A DNA stretch of 64,000 nucleotides from Enterocloster hominis (ex Liu et al. 2021) (GCA_014385265.1 JACRTJ010000013.1:62001-126000), one strand, 5' to 3'. Positions 41,492-50,185 are shown, counted from the stretch's first letter. The notes: generated by a model from the letters alone, not told the origin. Translations and numbers: made by a program.

Positions 41492-42451
41492 TTAAAGGCG
41501 TTCTCCGATCAGAGCCGTCAGCTCATCCATGGTGGACACCGTATTGATATCGTTTCTCAACGCCGCAGAATTGGGATACCCGGCCGTATACCAGGCCACA
41601 TGCTTTCTCATTTCCCGCATCCCCGCTGTCTCGCCTTTGAATTCCAGCATCATCTGCCCGTGGCGCAGGATCATGACCTTAAGCTCATCTGAGGACGGCC
41701 TGGGAGGCTTTCTCCCTGTTTCCAGGTATTCTGCGATCTCCCGGAAGATCCAGGGATTCCCTTTGGCTCCCCGGGCCACCATGATACCGTCGCAGCCGGT
41801 CTCCTCCACCATCCGCTTCGCATCCTCCGGCGTGAACACGTCTCCGTTTCCAATGACCGGAATGGATACCGCCTCCTTGACCTGGCGGATGATGTCCCAG
41901 TCCGCCTTTCCCGAATAATACTGCTCCCTGGTACGGCCGTGGACGGCAATGGCCGAAACACCGCAGCCCTCAGCGATCTTCGCGATCTCCACAGCGTTGA
42001 CCGATGAATCGTCAAAGCCCTTGCGGATCTTCACCGTCACCGGTTTTTTAAGGGTGCGCACCATGGCGGAAAGGATCTCCTCCACCAGCTTCGGGTTCTT
42101 CATCAGAGCCGATCCCTCTCCGTTTTTTACGATCTTTGGGACCGGGCAGCCCATGTTGATGTCGAAAATATCGTAGGGCCCCTCTTCCAGCTCTCCTGCG
42201 ATCTTTGACAGGATCTCCGGATCTGACCCGAACAGCTGAAGGGACACGGGCCGTTCCCTGGGATCCACCTCCAGAAGCTCCTTTGTATTCCTATTTTTAT
42301 ACAGCACCGCCTTGGCGCTGACCATCTCCATACATACCAGACCGCAGCCCTGCTCCCGGCACAGCACCCGGTAGGGAAGGTCCGTCACCCCGGCCATGGG
42401 AGCCAGGATCACGTTGTTGTCCAGGGTCACATTTCCGATCGTCAGCTTCAT
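41492..42451 (-). CDS. dusB: tRNA-dihydrouridine synthase B
   Basis: This FMN enzyme reduces specific uridines to dihydrouridine in tRNA. The 319 residues form a TIM-barrel plus a small helical tRNA-binding domain. Conserved stretches are LAPMAGVTDLPYRVLCREQG (about residues 15-34), DINMGCPVPKIVKNGEGSAL (including the catalytic cysteine) and VHGRTREQYYSGKADWDII. VIGNGDVFTPEDA and MVARGAKGNPWIF follow. Its ATG overlaps the stop of the preceding wall-binding protein gene (ATGA), so the pair is translationally coupled. The three genes 43154-44161, 42448-43161 and this one form an operon running leftwards. Confidence 0.95.
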   Translation of the reverse strand: MKLTIGNVTLDNNVILAPMAGVTDLPYRVLCREQGCGLVCMEMVSAKAVLYKNRNTKELLEVDPRERPVSLQLFGSDPEILSKIAGELEEGPYDIFDINMGCPVPKIVKNGEGSALMKNPKLVEEILSAMVRTLKKPVTVKIRKGFDDSSVNAVEIAKIAEGCGVSAIAVHGRTREQYYSGKADWDIIRQVKEAVSIPVIGNGDVFTPEDAKRMVEETGCDGIMVARGAKGNPWIFREIAEYLETGRKPPRPSSDELKVMILRHGQMMLEFKGETAGMREMRKHVAWYTAGYPNSAALRNDINTVSTMDELTALIGERL

Positions 42452-43161
42452 GGTACCAGGGCTCCTTCCGCGTTCACATAGCGGCCATCGTCCACATACG
42501 TATTGGTCTGCATGACGCCGGTCTGCTGGTCAAAATAATACCAGATCCCCTGGGAATTGACCCAGCCGATGGCCATACTGCCGTCGGCATTGAGGAAATA
42601 ATATTTTCCCTCCTTCAGAAGCCAGCCCGTCTGCATGGCTCCCACGCTGTTTAAATAATACCATTTTCCATTGACCATCTGCCAGCCCGTCTGCATGATC
42701 CCGTACATGTCCAGCAGATACGTTTTCCCGTCCACATAGCCCCACTGGCTGGAAACAGGCTGCCCGTCAGATGCCAGCAGCCTCCATTTCCCATCCTCCA
42801 GCTTTTCCCAGGTCCCTCCCCGGTAGGTGCTGAATATGTAGAGGGAACGTTCCTGATCCTCCAGGTATTTTTTCGCCGCCTCGGAGTTGGGGCCGCCGGA
42901 CAGGGCCTCTTCCTCTGTCTGTCCCTGGTTCCCCATGGGATTATTTCCCACCTCTCCGGGACCGGCCCCGCCGCTCCAGCCGTTGTCATAGGCCGGATTG
43001 TTGGCTGTCTGGCCGTTATATATGATCACCTCATGGTCCTCCATGCCGGGACCAAAATTAAAGGCAAGGGCATCGGCGGATACGGTCCCCATGGACAGGG
43101 CCCCCGCAAGGACCGCAGCCAGGACCGCCTGCCTTCCCATTCCATTCTTCCGATCACGCAT
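42448..43161 (-). CDS. Secreted cell-wall-binding-repeat protein
   Basis: This 237-residue exported protein has an N-terminal signal sequence (QAVLAAVLAGALSMGTVSADALA) and a spacer rich in Gly/Asn. From about residue 110 come five or six choline-binding/cell-wall-binding repeats of 20 residues, such as WQMVNGKWYYLNSVGAMQTG and WLLKEGKYYFLNADGSMAIG. Such repeats anchor proteins to teichoic-acid choline or to related wall polymers. There is no catalytic domain. Coupling to dusB and a HAD phosphatase gene looks like operon proximity and not shared function. Together with 32507-33094 it is one of two wall-binding-type proteins here. Confidence 0.88.
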   Translation of the reverse strand: MRDRKNGMGRQAVLAAVLAGALSMGTVSADALAFNFGPGMEDHEVIIYNGQTANNPAYDNGWSGGAGPGEVGNNPMGNQGQTEEEALSGGPNSEAAKKYLEDQERSLYIFSTYRGGTWEKLEDGKWRLLASDGQPVSSQWGYVDGKTYLLDMYGIMQTGWQMVNGKWYYLNSVGAMQTGWLLKEGKYYFLNADGSMAIGWVNSQGIWYYFDQQTGVMQTNTYVDDGRYVNAEGALVP

Positions 43162-44161
43162 CCGTCTCCTCCTCTGTTTCCAGGTCCGCCAGGCTGTCTC
43201 CCAGGAATACCACCCGGTAATACAGCTCCAGGGACTCCAGAAGTTCCTTTTTCTCCCTCTGGTACTGGCGGATCTTTAAGCCGCTGCCGATCTCATCAAA
43301 TAAATAGTCCTTATCGTCAGCCTGGACCTTAAACTCCAGCTCCCCCTCCGGCGTAAACTCCATGGTCAGGACGCCGCCGATGTCCTCGGTGAACAGCACG
43401 CACATGATCTGCAGCTCTTTTTTTATATGATCCGGCAGCGCCTTAAAATCCTGGTTGAAATAATACTTCTGCTCATAGGAGCTGGCTCCGCAGAGGACTA
43501 TATTTTCTGTCCCCGGAAGAAATTTTAAGATCTCAGAGATCTGCCGGATCTGGATATCCGCCTGGCTCTGGTCAAAGCCGAACCGGTCATCCTCCAGGGC
43601 TGCCACGGTCATCCCGGCCGCCTTTCCTGCCTGGATCCCCACCGTGGAATCCTCCACCACAAAGCACTCCTCTTCCGGGATCCCCAGGGTCTTGGCCGTA
43701 TAATGATAGATCTCCGGATTGGGCTTGCTCTGCTTAAACTGGCCGCCGCTGACGATCAGATCAAATACGGGACGCATCCCCGTCTCCTCCATGATCCGGG
43801 CGATCAGCTTCGGGCCTGTGGAGGAGGCCAGGGCCACCTTGTAGCCGCGTTTTTTTAATTCCATGGCCGTCGTGTAGGCCTCGGGCCGGAAGATCTTTTT
43901 ATAGTCCACCTGGCTGTAAATATCCAGGACCGCAAATTCATCCCGCAGCTCCTCCCAGGTCTGGCCGTTGTCCACTGCATTTTTCATTACCGTCCAGCTG
44001 TCCTTCCGGCTGAGGCCCACCATGGGGTTTAACTGGTCCATGGTCACCTCCGGATTCTTTTTCCTGGCAAACTCCAGAAGGTAATCCATATATACAAACT
44101 CGCTGTCCACGATCACGCCGTCCATGTCAAAGATCACGGCGCTTATCTTCTTATGCTCCAT
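43154..44161 (-). CDS. HAD-family phosphatase fused to a small uncharacterised domain
   Basis: Residues 1 to about 215 are a beta-phosphoglucomutase-type HAD hydrolase: nucleophile motif VIFDMDGVIVDSE (about residues 9-21), ALASSTGPK, and SKPNPEIYHYTAKTLGIPEEE with VVEDSTVGIQAGKAAGMTVAA. Residues about 219-335 form a second domain (IVLCGASSYEQKYYFNQDF, KKELQIMCVLFTEDIGGVL). It resembles a short stand-alone Clostridial family (I believe DUF6145). The fusion is in frame with no sign of error. The phosphatase substrate is unknown. It is first in a three-gene operon and overlaps the next gene by eight bases. Confidence 0.85.
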   Translation of the reverse strand: MEHKKISAVIFDMDGVIVDSEFVYMDYLLEFARKKNPEVTMDQLNPMVGLSRKDSWTVMKNAVDNGQTWEELRDEFAVLDIYSQVDYKKIFRPEAYTTAMELKKRGYKVALASSTGPKLIARIMEETGMRPVFDLIVSGGQFKQSKPNPEIYHYTAKTLGIPEEECFVVEDSTVGIQAGKAAGMTVAALEDDRFGFDQSQADIQIRQISEILKFLPGTENIVLCGASSYEQKYYFNQDFKALPDHIKKELQIMCVLFTEDIGGVLTMEFTPEGELEFKVQADDKDYLFDEIGSGLKIRQYQREKKELLESLELYYRVVFLGDSLADLETEEETDA

Positions 44162-44202
44162 TGTTTTCTATCTCCTTGTTTCCAACTATGATGGCTTCCG
44201 AT

Positions 44203-44231
44203 ATTATAGCAACTGGAAGGCCAAACTGCAA
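44203..44231 (-). promoter_or_regulatory. Promoter of HAD-dusB operon
   Basis: On the minus strand, TTGCAG (44226-44231), 17 bases and a perfect TATAAT (44203-44208), about 40 bases before the start codon. Confidence 0.75.
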
Positions 44232-44289
44232 GAGCGGGTTTCCCGGAGCCTGGACTTCCTGGCCTCCAAAAAAAACCGCCCCTCCCGGC

Positions 44290-44925
44290 CTATGCCGGAT
44301 ACAGGCCGCGGATCTTAAGGTAGGACAAAATACATTCCACGCAGCCGTCCGTACCCAGGACCCCGGAATTCAGCATCATATCATAGTTTTCCACGTTCTC
44401 CCATTCTTTTCCTGTGTAATACCGGTGATAATCCCGCCGTTCCCGGTCCATGCGCCGGATATTTCTGGCGATCTCATGTTCCTCATAATAGCCCTTTTCC
44501 CGGATCCTCTGGATCCTGGCCTCCATGTCCGCGTAGATGAAGATCCTCACCAGCCGCTCGGTTCCCGCCAGCACATGGTCGGCGCAGCGGCCAATGAAAA
44601 TACAGGATTCCTCCTGGGCCAGACGCCGGATGACCGCAGACTGGAACCGAAACAGATTGTCGGCGGATACCAGGTCGGAGCCTGTGGAAGGGGACGTATT
44701 TTCCGGGATCAGGGACTGGACGATCTTATAAAGCAGCTTTTTTCCCGCCCGCTCGTCGGCCAGGTGAAAATAGCTTTCCCGGATCCCGCTCTCATCGGAA
44801 GTCATCTTCAGTATCTCTTTGTCATAAACGTCCAGGCCCATCCTCTGGCCCAGCTTCTTCCCGACTTCCGCTCCGCCGCTGCCGTACTGGCGGCCGATGG
44901 TGATGATCAGATTCTGTTTTTCCAT
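44290..44925 (-). CDS. Cytidylate-kinase-like family protein
   Basis: This 211-residue P-loop protein belongs to the cytidylate-kinase-like (Cytidylate_kin2/AAA_26) family, distinct from housekeeping Cmk. The N-terminus IITIGRQYGSGGAEVGKKLG contains a Walker A variant (GRQYGSGG). Conserved pieces that follow are GLDVYDKEIL, SCIFIGRCADHVL, RIFIYADMEARIQRI and RNIRRMDRERRDYHRYYTGKEW. Family members are frequent in Lachnospiraceae and their substrate is not established. The gene stands alone. A G+C-rich hairpin followed by eight T residues lies past its stop codon near 44270, probably a terminator. Confidence 0.87.
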   Translation of the reverse strand: MEKQNLIITIGRQYGSGGAEVGKKLGQRMGLDVYDKEILKMTSDESGIRESYFHLADERAGKKLLYKIVQSLIPENTSPSTGSDLVSADNLFRFQSAVIRRLAQEESCIFIGRCADHVLAGTERLVRIFIYADMEARIQRIREKGYYEEHEIARNIRRMDRERRDYHRYYTGKEWENVENYDMMLNSGVLGTDGCVECILSYLKIRGLYPA

Positions 44926-45029
44926 AAAAGCGCCCCCTTCTGTTGTTTTTCATGAAAATTTCAACGTGTTTACATCTGTTTCTGACAGCTTTATCATACC
45001 ACATTCCCCACTGGATTTTAAGCCCTTTT

Positions 45030-45824
45030 TCAGGATCTTGTGATCAGAGTCCCGTAGCCCAGCCGCCTCAGACGGCGCTCCATCTGCACCGCGTTGTCCA
45101 TCTCCCGGAACGCCCCGGCCCGCACATAGAAAAGGCCGTCCTTTACGGTCATAAAGGCTGGAAAGCCCTGGTCCTTCAGCTCCTGAAGCTGGGCCTCGGC
45201 ATTGGAGCGCAGCCGGAATACCCCGGTCTGCACCATATAAAATCCAGGGACCTCCCCGCTGGCCGCCTGGTCCTCCCGGGCCTCCAGCTCCTCAAAGGTC
45301 TCAAGGATGCCGTCGGCGATGGCATCGGCTGTGGCCGCCAGATTGGCGTCAAAAAAGGCGTTGTCCTTTTCATTGTCAAGAAATCCGGCTTCCACCAGCA
45401 CCGCCGGCATTTTCGTCCGGCGTAGGACCACCAGGCCTGGTCTCTCCTTGACACCCAGATCTGTCCAGCCCACAGCCGCCAGCTGCCGACCGATGTTTTT
45501 TCCCAGCAGTCCGGCTGTGCCGGAAGAAGAAAACACCAGATTTTCGATCCCCGAGCCAGTTCCCGGCACCGGCATGGCATTCCTGTGGATGGACACAAAA
45601 AAGTCTGCGCCCGATTGGTTTCCCATGGCGGCCTTCTCATAGGGGGTGTCGTATACATCCTCCACCCGGGTGTAGGATACCTGGATCCCCCGGCGCTCCA
45701 GAGCGCTTCCCAGGTCAAAGGCCAGTCTTAAGGTATCGTTTTTTTCCTTCCTTCCATTATATACGGCTCCCGGCTCCGGTCCTCCATGACCGGCGTCAAT
45801 GATGACCTTTCTGTTCTCATTCAT
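45030..45824 (-). CDS. N-acetylmuramoyl-L-alanine amidase with SPOR domain
   Basis: This zinc amidase (Amidase_3) cleaves the lactyl-peptide bond of peptidoglycan. In the 264 residues the zinc ligands are in VIIDAGHGGPEPGA (His, about residue 13), a glutamate in the YEKAAMGN region and HRNAMPVP (His). The catalytic glutamate is in AVLVEAGFLDNEKD. Residues about 190-264 form a SPOR-like peptidoglycan-binding domain (FYMVQTGVFRLRSNAEAQLQ, FYVRAGAFREMDNAVQMERR). No signal peptide is visible at this start, so it may act during sporulation, be released on lysis, or use another route. Confidence 0.9.
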   Translation of the reverse strand: MNENRKVIIDAGHGGPEPGAVYNGRKEKNDTLRLAFDLGSALERRGIQVSYTRVEDVYDTPYEKAAMGNQSGADFFVSIHRNAMPVPGTGSGIENLVFSSSGTAGLLGKNIGRQLAAVGWTDLGVKERPGLVVLRRTKMPAVLVEAGFLDNEKDNAFFDANLAATADAIADGILETFEELEAREDQAASGEVPGFYMVQTGVFRLRSNAEAQLQELKDQGFPAFMTVKDGLFYVRAGAFREMDNAVQMERRLRRLGYGTLITRS

Positions 45825-45965
45825 AAAATCTCCCCTTTTTCGTTTCTGTAAGATTATTCTATGATAAAAGGGGAAAAGTGGATCCGCCAGACCCGGAACA
45901 GGCCTGGGGACCGGGAGGAAAGAAGGAAAAATCTGTCTGTATACATGCCAATCCGCAGCTGTCTG

Positions 45966-46263
45966 TGGTATAATGTCTGTAAAACAGACATTATACCATC
46001 GCGCATCTGGTTTCTGCGTTCACCGCAGGAAACCAGGCGCTCAATTCCCCCGGAGGGATACCATGGCGCATCTGGTTTTCGCGTTCACCGCGAAAATCCA
46101 GGCGCTCAAATCTCCCGGAGGGGTACCATGTCCGGAGGACATGGTATAATGTCTGCAAAGCAGACATTATACCATCGCGCATCTGGTTTCTGCGTTCACC
46201 GCAGAAAACCAGGCGCCCAATTCCCCCAGAGGGATACCATGTCCGGAGGACATAGTATAATGA
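45966..46263. repeat. Mosaic array of three extragenic palindromes (A, B, C)
   Basis: Element A (33 bases; 14-base perfect arms TGGTATAATGTCTG/CAGACATTATACCA, five-base loop) is at 45966-45998 and 46142-46174, with a half copy at 46254-46263. Element B (40 bases; starts GCGCATCTGGTTT, ends CCAGGCGC, loop TTCAC) is at 46001-46040, 46066-46105 and 46177-46216. Each B is followed by a 20-25-base linker with CCCGGAGGG. Element C (CCATGTCCGGAGGACATGG) is at 46126-46144, with a one-mismatch copy at 46237-46255. The order is A-B-B-C-A-B-C-half A. Compensating changes (CTGCG/CGCAG against TTCGCG/CGCGAA) keep B stems paired. It looks like a REP/BIME-type family; no transposase is nearby. Confidence 0.85.
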
Positions 46264-46324
46264 TGCTGGCAGGCCAGAAGGCCAGAATCGAAGATCATAA
46301 ATAAAGAACCACAGGAGGTAACCC

Positions 46325-46987
46325 ATGAAAAAAATAGGTGCCATCACCGTCGGCCAGACGCCGCGCACAGATCTGATCCCTGAGATCGCTCCCATCCTCG
46401 GTGACTCCATCGAGATCATCCAGATGGGCGGACTGGACGGACTGACAAAGGAGGAGATCCAGACCATGACTCCGGCTCCCGGCGATCATGTGCTCGTATC
46501 CCGCTTAAAGGACGGAAGCTCCGTTTCCTTTGGAGAGTCCCATATCCTGCCAAGGCTTGAGGCCTGCATGGACCAGCTGAAAAAGGACCAGGTCTCCCTG
46601 ATCCTCTTCCTCTGCACCGGAGAATTTCCCGACACATTCCAGGCAGACGTGCCGTTAATCTTCCCCAGTAAGATCCTGACATCCATCGTTTCTGCCATCC
46701 ATCCGCACCGTCTGGCCGTCATTGCTCCAGTAAAAGAGCAGCTGCCCCAGATGCAGACCAAATGGGCAGGCTGCGCCGATTCTGTCTATGGCCTGGCCGC
46801 CTCTCCCTATGATGGCATAGAGGCCGTGGCTGCGGCTGCCCGCAGCATCCCCTCCGACGCCGATCTCATCGTCCTGGACTGCATCGGCTACACCGTGGAA
46901 ATGAAGGAACGGGTCCAGGCCCTCACCGGAAAATCCGTGCTTCTCCCGCGGACCCTGGCGGCTCGGGTGGTGAAGGAGCTGGCGTAG
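46325..46987 (+). CDS. AroM-family protein
   Basis: This 220-residue cytoplasmic protein matches the AroM family: MKKIGAITVGQTPRTDLIPE at the N-terminus, DHVLVSRLKDGSSVSFGE, LILFLCTGEFPD and the C-terminal ADLIVLDCIGYTVEMKE. The family has the Asp/Glu-racemase-like fold but no assigned reaction; E. coli aroM lies beside aroL without being needed for aromatic synthesis. AGGAGGTAACCC precedes the ATG. It lies between the palindrome array and a convergent branched-chain amino-acid transporter gene. AroM-like genes often occur near amidohydrolase and peptide-transport genes in Firmicutes, as here, but the link is inference. Confidence 0.85.
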   Translation: MKKIGAITVGQTPRTDLIPEIAPILGDSIEIIQMGGLDGLTKEEIQTMTPAPGDHVLVSRLKDGSSVSFGESHILPRLEACMDQLKKDQVSLILFLCTGEFPDTFQADVPLIFPSKILTSIVSAIHPHRLAVIAPVKEQLPQMQTKWAGCADSVYGLAASPYDGIEAVAAAARSIPSDADLIVLDCIGYTVEMKERVQALTGKSVLLPRTLAARVVKELA

Positions 46988-47012
46988 ACTGGTTTTTGAA
47001 TACAAAAAGCCG

Positions 47013-47061
47013 CCGACAGAGGGCAGGAGCGATCCATATCCATCACTCCTGCCCCCTGTTA
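47013..47061. terminator. Terminator-like dyad between aroM-type gene and brnQ
   Basis: GGGCAGGAG (47023-47031) and CTCCTGCCC (47047-47055) pair around a 15-base loop, extended by ACAG/CTGT. T-rich sequence lies a few bases away on both strands. It fits convergent gene ends. Confidence 0.55.
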
Positions 47062-47093
47062 AACCAGGTCTGTTTTCCTTTTCTCTTATCCCT

Positions 47094-48434
47094 TTAAAGC
47101 GCCAGACGATCTTCTGTCTTTGGACAGTAATTCCTGGGCTTTCCGCGGTATACGATTCCCATGATCACACCCATTGCCAGTGACGGGATGACCCAGCCAA
47201 ATCCATCTGTGAACAGCGGGATATAGGATAACACGTCATACAGTCCCGTGAAATTCGGAAATACTGCGATCACGCCGTCTAAGAATCCGAAAAATGTGGA
47301 TGTATATACAGCCCCCTTGTAAATTCCATCATTGGGAATCCACTTATCCACAAAACCAAGCACTGTCAGGACGATCAGCGGCGGATATATGGTAAGGAAG
47401 ATCGGGGTCACGTAATTAATGATATTGGTAACACCAAAGGTTCCTGCCACTGCGCAGAATACACAGATCCCGCGGATCAGCCACTTATAGGAGATCTGGA
47501 CGCCAAACTTTGTACGGCATAAGTCCACAAAGAATGCAGCGGCAGAGGCAGCCAGAGTCACAGAGGTGGTAAGGCAGGCCAGGGCAACTACGATCCCAAG
47601 GCCGACCTGACCGGTCTTTCCAAAAATATTTAATGCAATACCGGATAACAGTGCCGTCCTGGATATATCAGCCGGATATAAGGATCCGCCAGTGGCTCCA
47701 ATATAGGTGAGCGCCACATAGATCGCTGACATTACGACAATACAGACGATACCAGCCATAAATACGCCTTTTTTCAGATCAGCGCCTATGTATCCCTTCT
47801 CTTCCAGTGCATAGATAAAAACATGCGCCAGCATTAAGGTCGTGGTCAGATCTCCAACCTTGTATCCCTCCAGGATCGAGGAGACAAACGGTTTTGCAAG
47901 CACAGGATCCGCGATCTCACCGATCGGCGTGATGATTCCCTTCACAAGGATGATGCCGATGATAACTACCAGCGCCGGTGTCAGATATTTTCCAACCTTG
48001 TCGATGACTGACTCCCTTTCTCTTGCAAAATAATACGTCACAGCAAAGAAGATCGTCACTGTAACCCAGATCGGGCAATTAGGGAAAATGCTCTGTACGC
48101 CCACTTCATGGGTTGTGGCTCCTACACGGGGAAGTGTGGATCCCACGCATACGAGAAGCACTGAACAGCACGTAAGGATCGTATAAAAATTCGGAGATAC
48201 ATGGTAGGTCAGGAATTTGGCATGATCCCCCACACAGTTTACCGCCCATGTTCCTAGAACCGGAAGAACGATTCCCGAAAGAAGGAGCCCCAGGGTCGCC
48301 GGAACCCAGTCTGTTCCCGCCGTCAATCCCAGGATCGGCGGAAAAACAAGGTTTCCAGCTCCAAAGATCGTTGCAAATAAAGCCAGGCCGACGATCCCGG
48401 CATCCAGTAATAAATTACCCTTTTTCATAAACAT
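47094..48434 (-). CDS. brnQ: Branched-chain amino acid transporter, LIVCS family
   Basis: This cation-coupled permease imports leucine, isoleucine and valine. The 446 residues contain about 12 membrane helices and BrnQ signatures: GLALFATIFGAGNLVFPPIL at the N-terminus, GSTLPRVGATTHEVG near residue 100, and LACLTTSVTLAASAAAFF. It begins 15 bases after the amidohydrolase gene and so shares its sigma-54 promoter. Control by a dedicated activator beside a hydrolase suggests it serves a catabolic programme (uptake for fermentation) and not biosynthetic sparing; that is inference. An unrelated amino acid could also be the true substrate. Confidence 0.92.
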   Translation of the reverse strand: MFMKKGNLLLDAGIVGLALFATIFGAGNLVFPPILGLTAGTDWVPATLGLLLSGIVLPVLGTWAVNCVGDHAKFLTYHVSPNFYTILTCCSVLLVCVGSTLPRVGATTHEVGVQSIFPNCPIWVTVTIFFAVTYYFARERESVIDKVGKYLTPALVVIIGIILVKGIITPIGEIADPVLAKPFVSSILEGYKVGDLTTTLMLAHVFIYALEEKGYIGADLKKGVFMAGIVCIVVMSAIYVALTYIGATGGSLYPADISRTALLSGIALNIFGKTGQVGLGIVVALACLTTSVTLAASAAAFFVDLCRTKFGVQISYKWLIRGICVFCAVAGTFGVTNIINYVTPIFLTIYPPLIVLTVLGFVDKWIPNDGIYKGAVYTSTFFGFLDGVIAVFPNFTGLYDVLSYIPLFTDGFGWVIPSLAMGVIMGIVYRGKPRNYCPKTEDRLAL

Positions 48435-48449
48435 AAACCCTCCTGTCCT

Positions 48450-50081
48450 TTATTCTGCGCTGTAACACAGTTCTCCGCCAATATAGGTCTTCAGTACGCG
48501 GATCTTCGGGATCTCTTCCTCCACACAGGTAAAGTAGTCCTTATCCGTCACCACGAAATCTGCCAGCTTCCCGCATTCCAGAGACCCCAGTTCCTTCTCT
48601 TTAAACATACTGTACGCCGCTGTCGTTGTATACGCCCTAAGGGCCTGGAGCCTGGTAAGGGCCTCTTTATAAGGCTTTTCCTCAAATGTATTGGTCCCGC
48701 GCTCACTGAGCCGCGTTACAGCCGTATGCATGGATTCAAAGGGGTTCATGGTAGAGCACGGAGAATCCGAACCGTTGGTCACGATCACGCCTTTTTCCAC
48801 CACAGTGCGCCAGATGTAAAGGCGTTTTAACAGTGCGTCCGGAAGGATCCCAGGAATCACATCCATATCCAGGGATAACTGGAGGAACTGGGTGGAGAAA
48901 ATGATCCCATAGCTCACGATCCTTGCCAGATCCTCATCCGACGGCAGATGGCAGTGCTCGATGCAGAACCTCCGGTCCTTATGCAGGCTGTCTGCAAAAG
49001 CGGTCTCATAGCAGTCCAGGATCTGCTTGATGGATACGTCCCCGATGCTGTGGATACTGATCTGGACATTCTTTTCGTCTGCCCGCTTAAACAGCCGGAT
49101 CATTTCTTCATCCGTAAGGATCCCAAAACCGCGCTTTCCCGGCTGGTCTCTGTAATCCCTGGATATCCATGCACTTCTTGCTCCAAATGCGCCGTCTCCG
49201 AACAGCTTTATGCTGCGGAGCGTGAACTTTCCATGGCAGAGATCAATGTGCAGGCCATCCTTAAAGCAATCGTCAAAATATTCATCCTGTCCGGCGAGGG
49301 CCTCATAATAACGGATCTTAAGTTCTTCCTTCTCAAACAATTCCTTTTCAAGCGCCACTGCGCTGCGTCCGCAGTCAGTGCTGGATGCCGTGACAAGGCC
49401 CGCTCCTTTATTCATCACAGCGGTGATGCCGAACCGGAGGGCTTCTTCCTCTGCCATTTTGAAATGAGAGACTGTATCCTCCCTGGTATCCTCCGGCAGT
49501 ACACCTTCGATCGACTTGCACCCGCCGTCAATGAGAACCCCCAGAAGCTTTCCTTCTTCATTGACCGGGTATTCCTTGGGATCCAGCTTGCTCACTTCAT
49601 CCAGATGAAATCCAGCCAGCTCCAGCGCCAGGCTGTTGCACCAGAACGCATGACCACAGCAGCGGGTCAGCTTGACCGGATGATCCGGACATACCGCATC
49701 CAGATCTTCCTTTGTCGGGAATTTTCCATCCCAGCTGTCCTGGTTCCATCCCATGCCTGTGATCCATTTTCCCTTTTCCAGGCTCTGGGCTCTCATCCTT
49801 ACCTCTTCCAGAAGCTCTTCCTTTCCTTTTCCTGCCGCATCGATGGCTACCATGATCGCGCCCGTCATATCCATATGTACATGGCAGTCGCACATTCCAG
49901 GCAGCACCGGACAGCCCTTCAGATCCTCCAGCTCCTGGTCCGGAGCCATCTCCTCCATCAGCTCTTTTGTTGTCCCCAGCCTGACGATCCGTCCGTCCTC
50001 TACGGCCATGGCCTCGTAAACAGTATTGTCCGGATCCATGGTATAGATCCTTCCATTTACATAAAGCGTACTCTTTTTCAT
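48450..50081 (-). CDS. Amidohydrolase, YtcJ/Amidohydro_3 family (second copy)
   Basis: This is a metal-dependent hydrolase of 543 residues starting at 50081 (AGGAGAGGGAGA before ATG; MKKSTLYVNGRIYTM). A longer frame to 50180 would begin upstream of the transcription start and is rejected. Motifs are CDCHVHMDM (metal HxH), ISIHSIGDVSIK (second-half histidine) and TNGSDSPCSTMNPFESMHTA (catalytic aspartate). It is related to the enzyme at 6524-8128 but differs through most of its length. It is first gene of a two-gene operon with brnQ under a sigma-54 promoter. It may release a branched-chain or other amino acid from an N-acyl or amide precursor; untested. Confidence 0.87.
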   Translation of the reverse strand: MKKSTLYVNGRIYTMDPDNTVYEAMAVEDGRIVRLGTTKELMEEMAPDQELEDLKGCPVLPGMCDCHVHMDMTGAIMVAIDAAGKGKEELLEEVRMRAQSLEKGKWITGMGWNQDSWDGKFPTKEDLDAVCPDHPVKLTRCCGHAFWCNSLALELAGFHLDEVSKLDPKEYPVNEEGKLLGVLIDGGCKSIEGVLPEDTREDTVSHFKMAEEEALRFGITAVMNKGAGLVTASSTDCGRSAVALEKELFEKEELKIRYYEALAGQDEYFDDCFKDGLHIDLCHGKFTLRSIKLFGDGAFGARSAWISRDYRDQPGKRGFGILTDEEMIRLFKRADEKNVQISIHSIGDVSIKQILDCYETAFADSLHKDRRFCIEHCHLPSDEDLARIVSYGIIFSTQFLQLSLDMDVIPGILPDALLKRLYIWRTVVEKGVIVTNGSDSPCSTMNPFESMHTAVTRLSERGTNTFEEKPYKEALTRLQALRAYTTTAAYSMFKEKELGSLECGKLADFVVTDKDYFTCVEEEIPKIRVLKTYIGGELCYSAE

Positions 50082-50144
50082 TCTCCCTCTCCTCTCGTTT
50101 TTATTTCCCCGGCTTACTGTAACAGTCTTGATGCCATACATATA

Positions 50145-50162
50145 AAGCAACTTCCATGCCAA
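50145..50162 (-). promoter_or_regulatory. Sigma-54 promoter of amidohydrolase-brnQ operon
   Basis: The minus strand reads TTGGCATGGAAGTTGCTT. The invariant GG and GC are exactly 12 bases apart, and the match to TGGCAC-N5-TTGCW is near perfect. Transcription should start near 50135, 54 bases before the start codon. A sigma-54 activator gene is divergent. Confidence 0.85.
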
Positions 50163-50185
50163 ACAAAAAAAGCCATACATTTACC

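Noticed and set aside
45966-46263. CRISPR array
   Set aside because: Units are palindromes of three kinds with conserved linkers; there are no uniform direct repeats with unique spacers and no cas genes.
45991-46467. Minus-strand 158-codon frame over the palindrome array
   Set aside because: Its residues simply mirror the repeat elements; it has no ribosome site and overlaps the AroM-family gene. Such frames are commonly mis-annotated as hypothetical proteins.
50082-50180. N-terminal extension of the second amidohydrolase
   Set aside because: Its start lies upstream of the predicted sigma-54 transcription start; the ATG at 50081 has a ribosome site and gives the normal family N-terminus.
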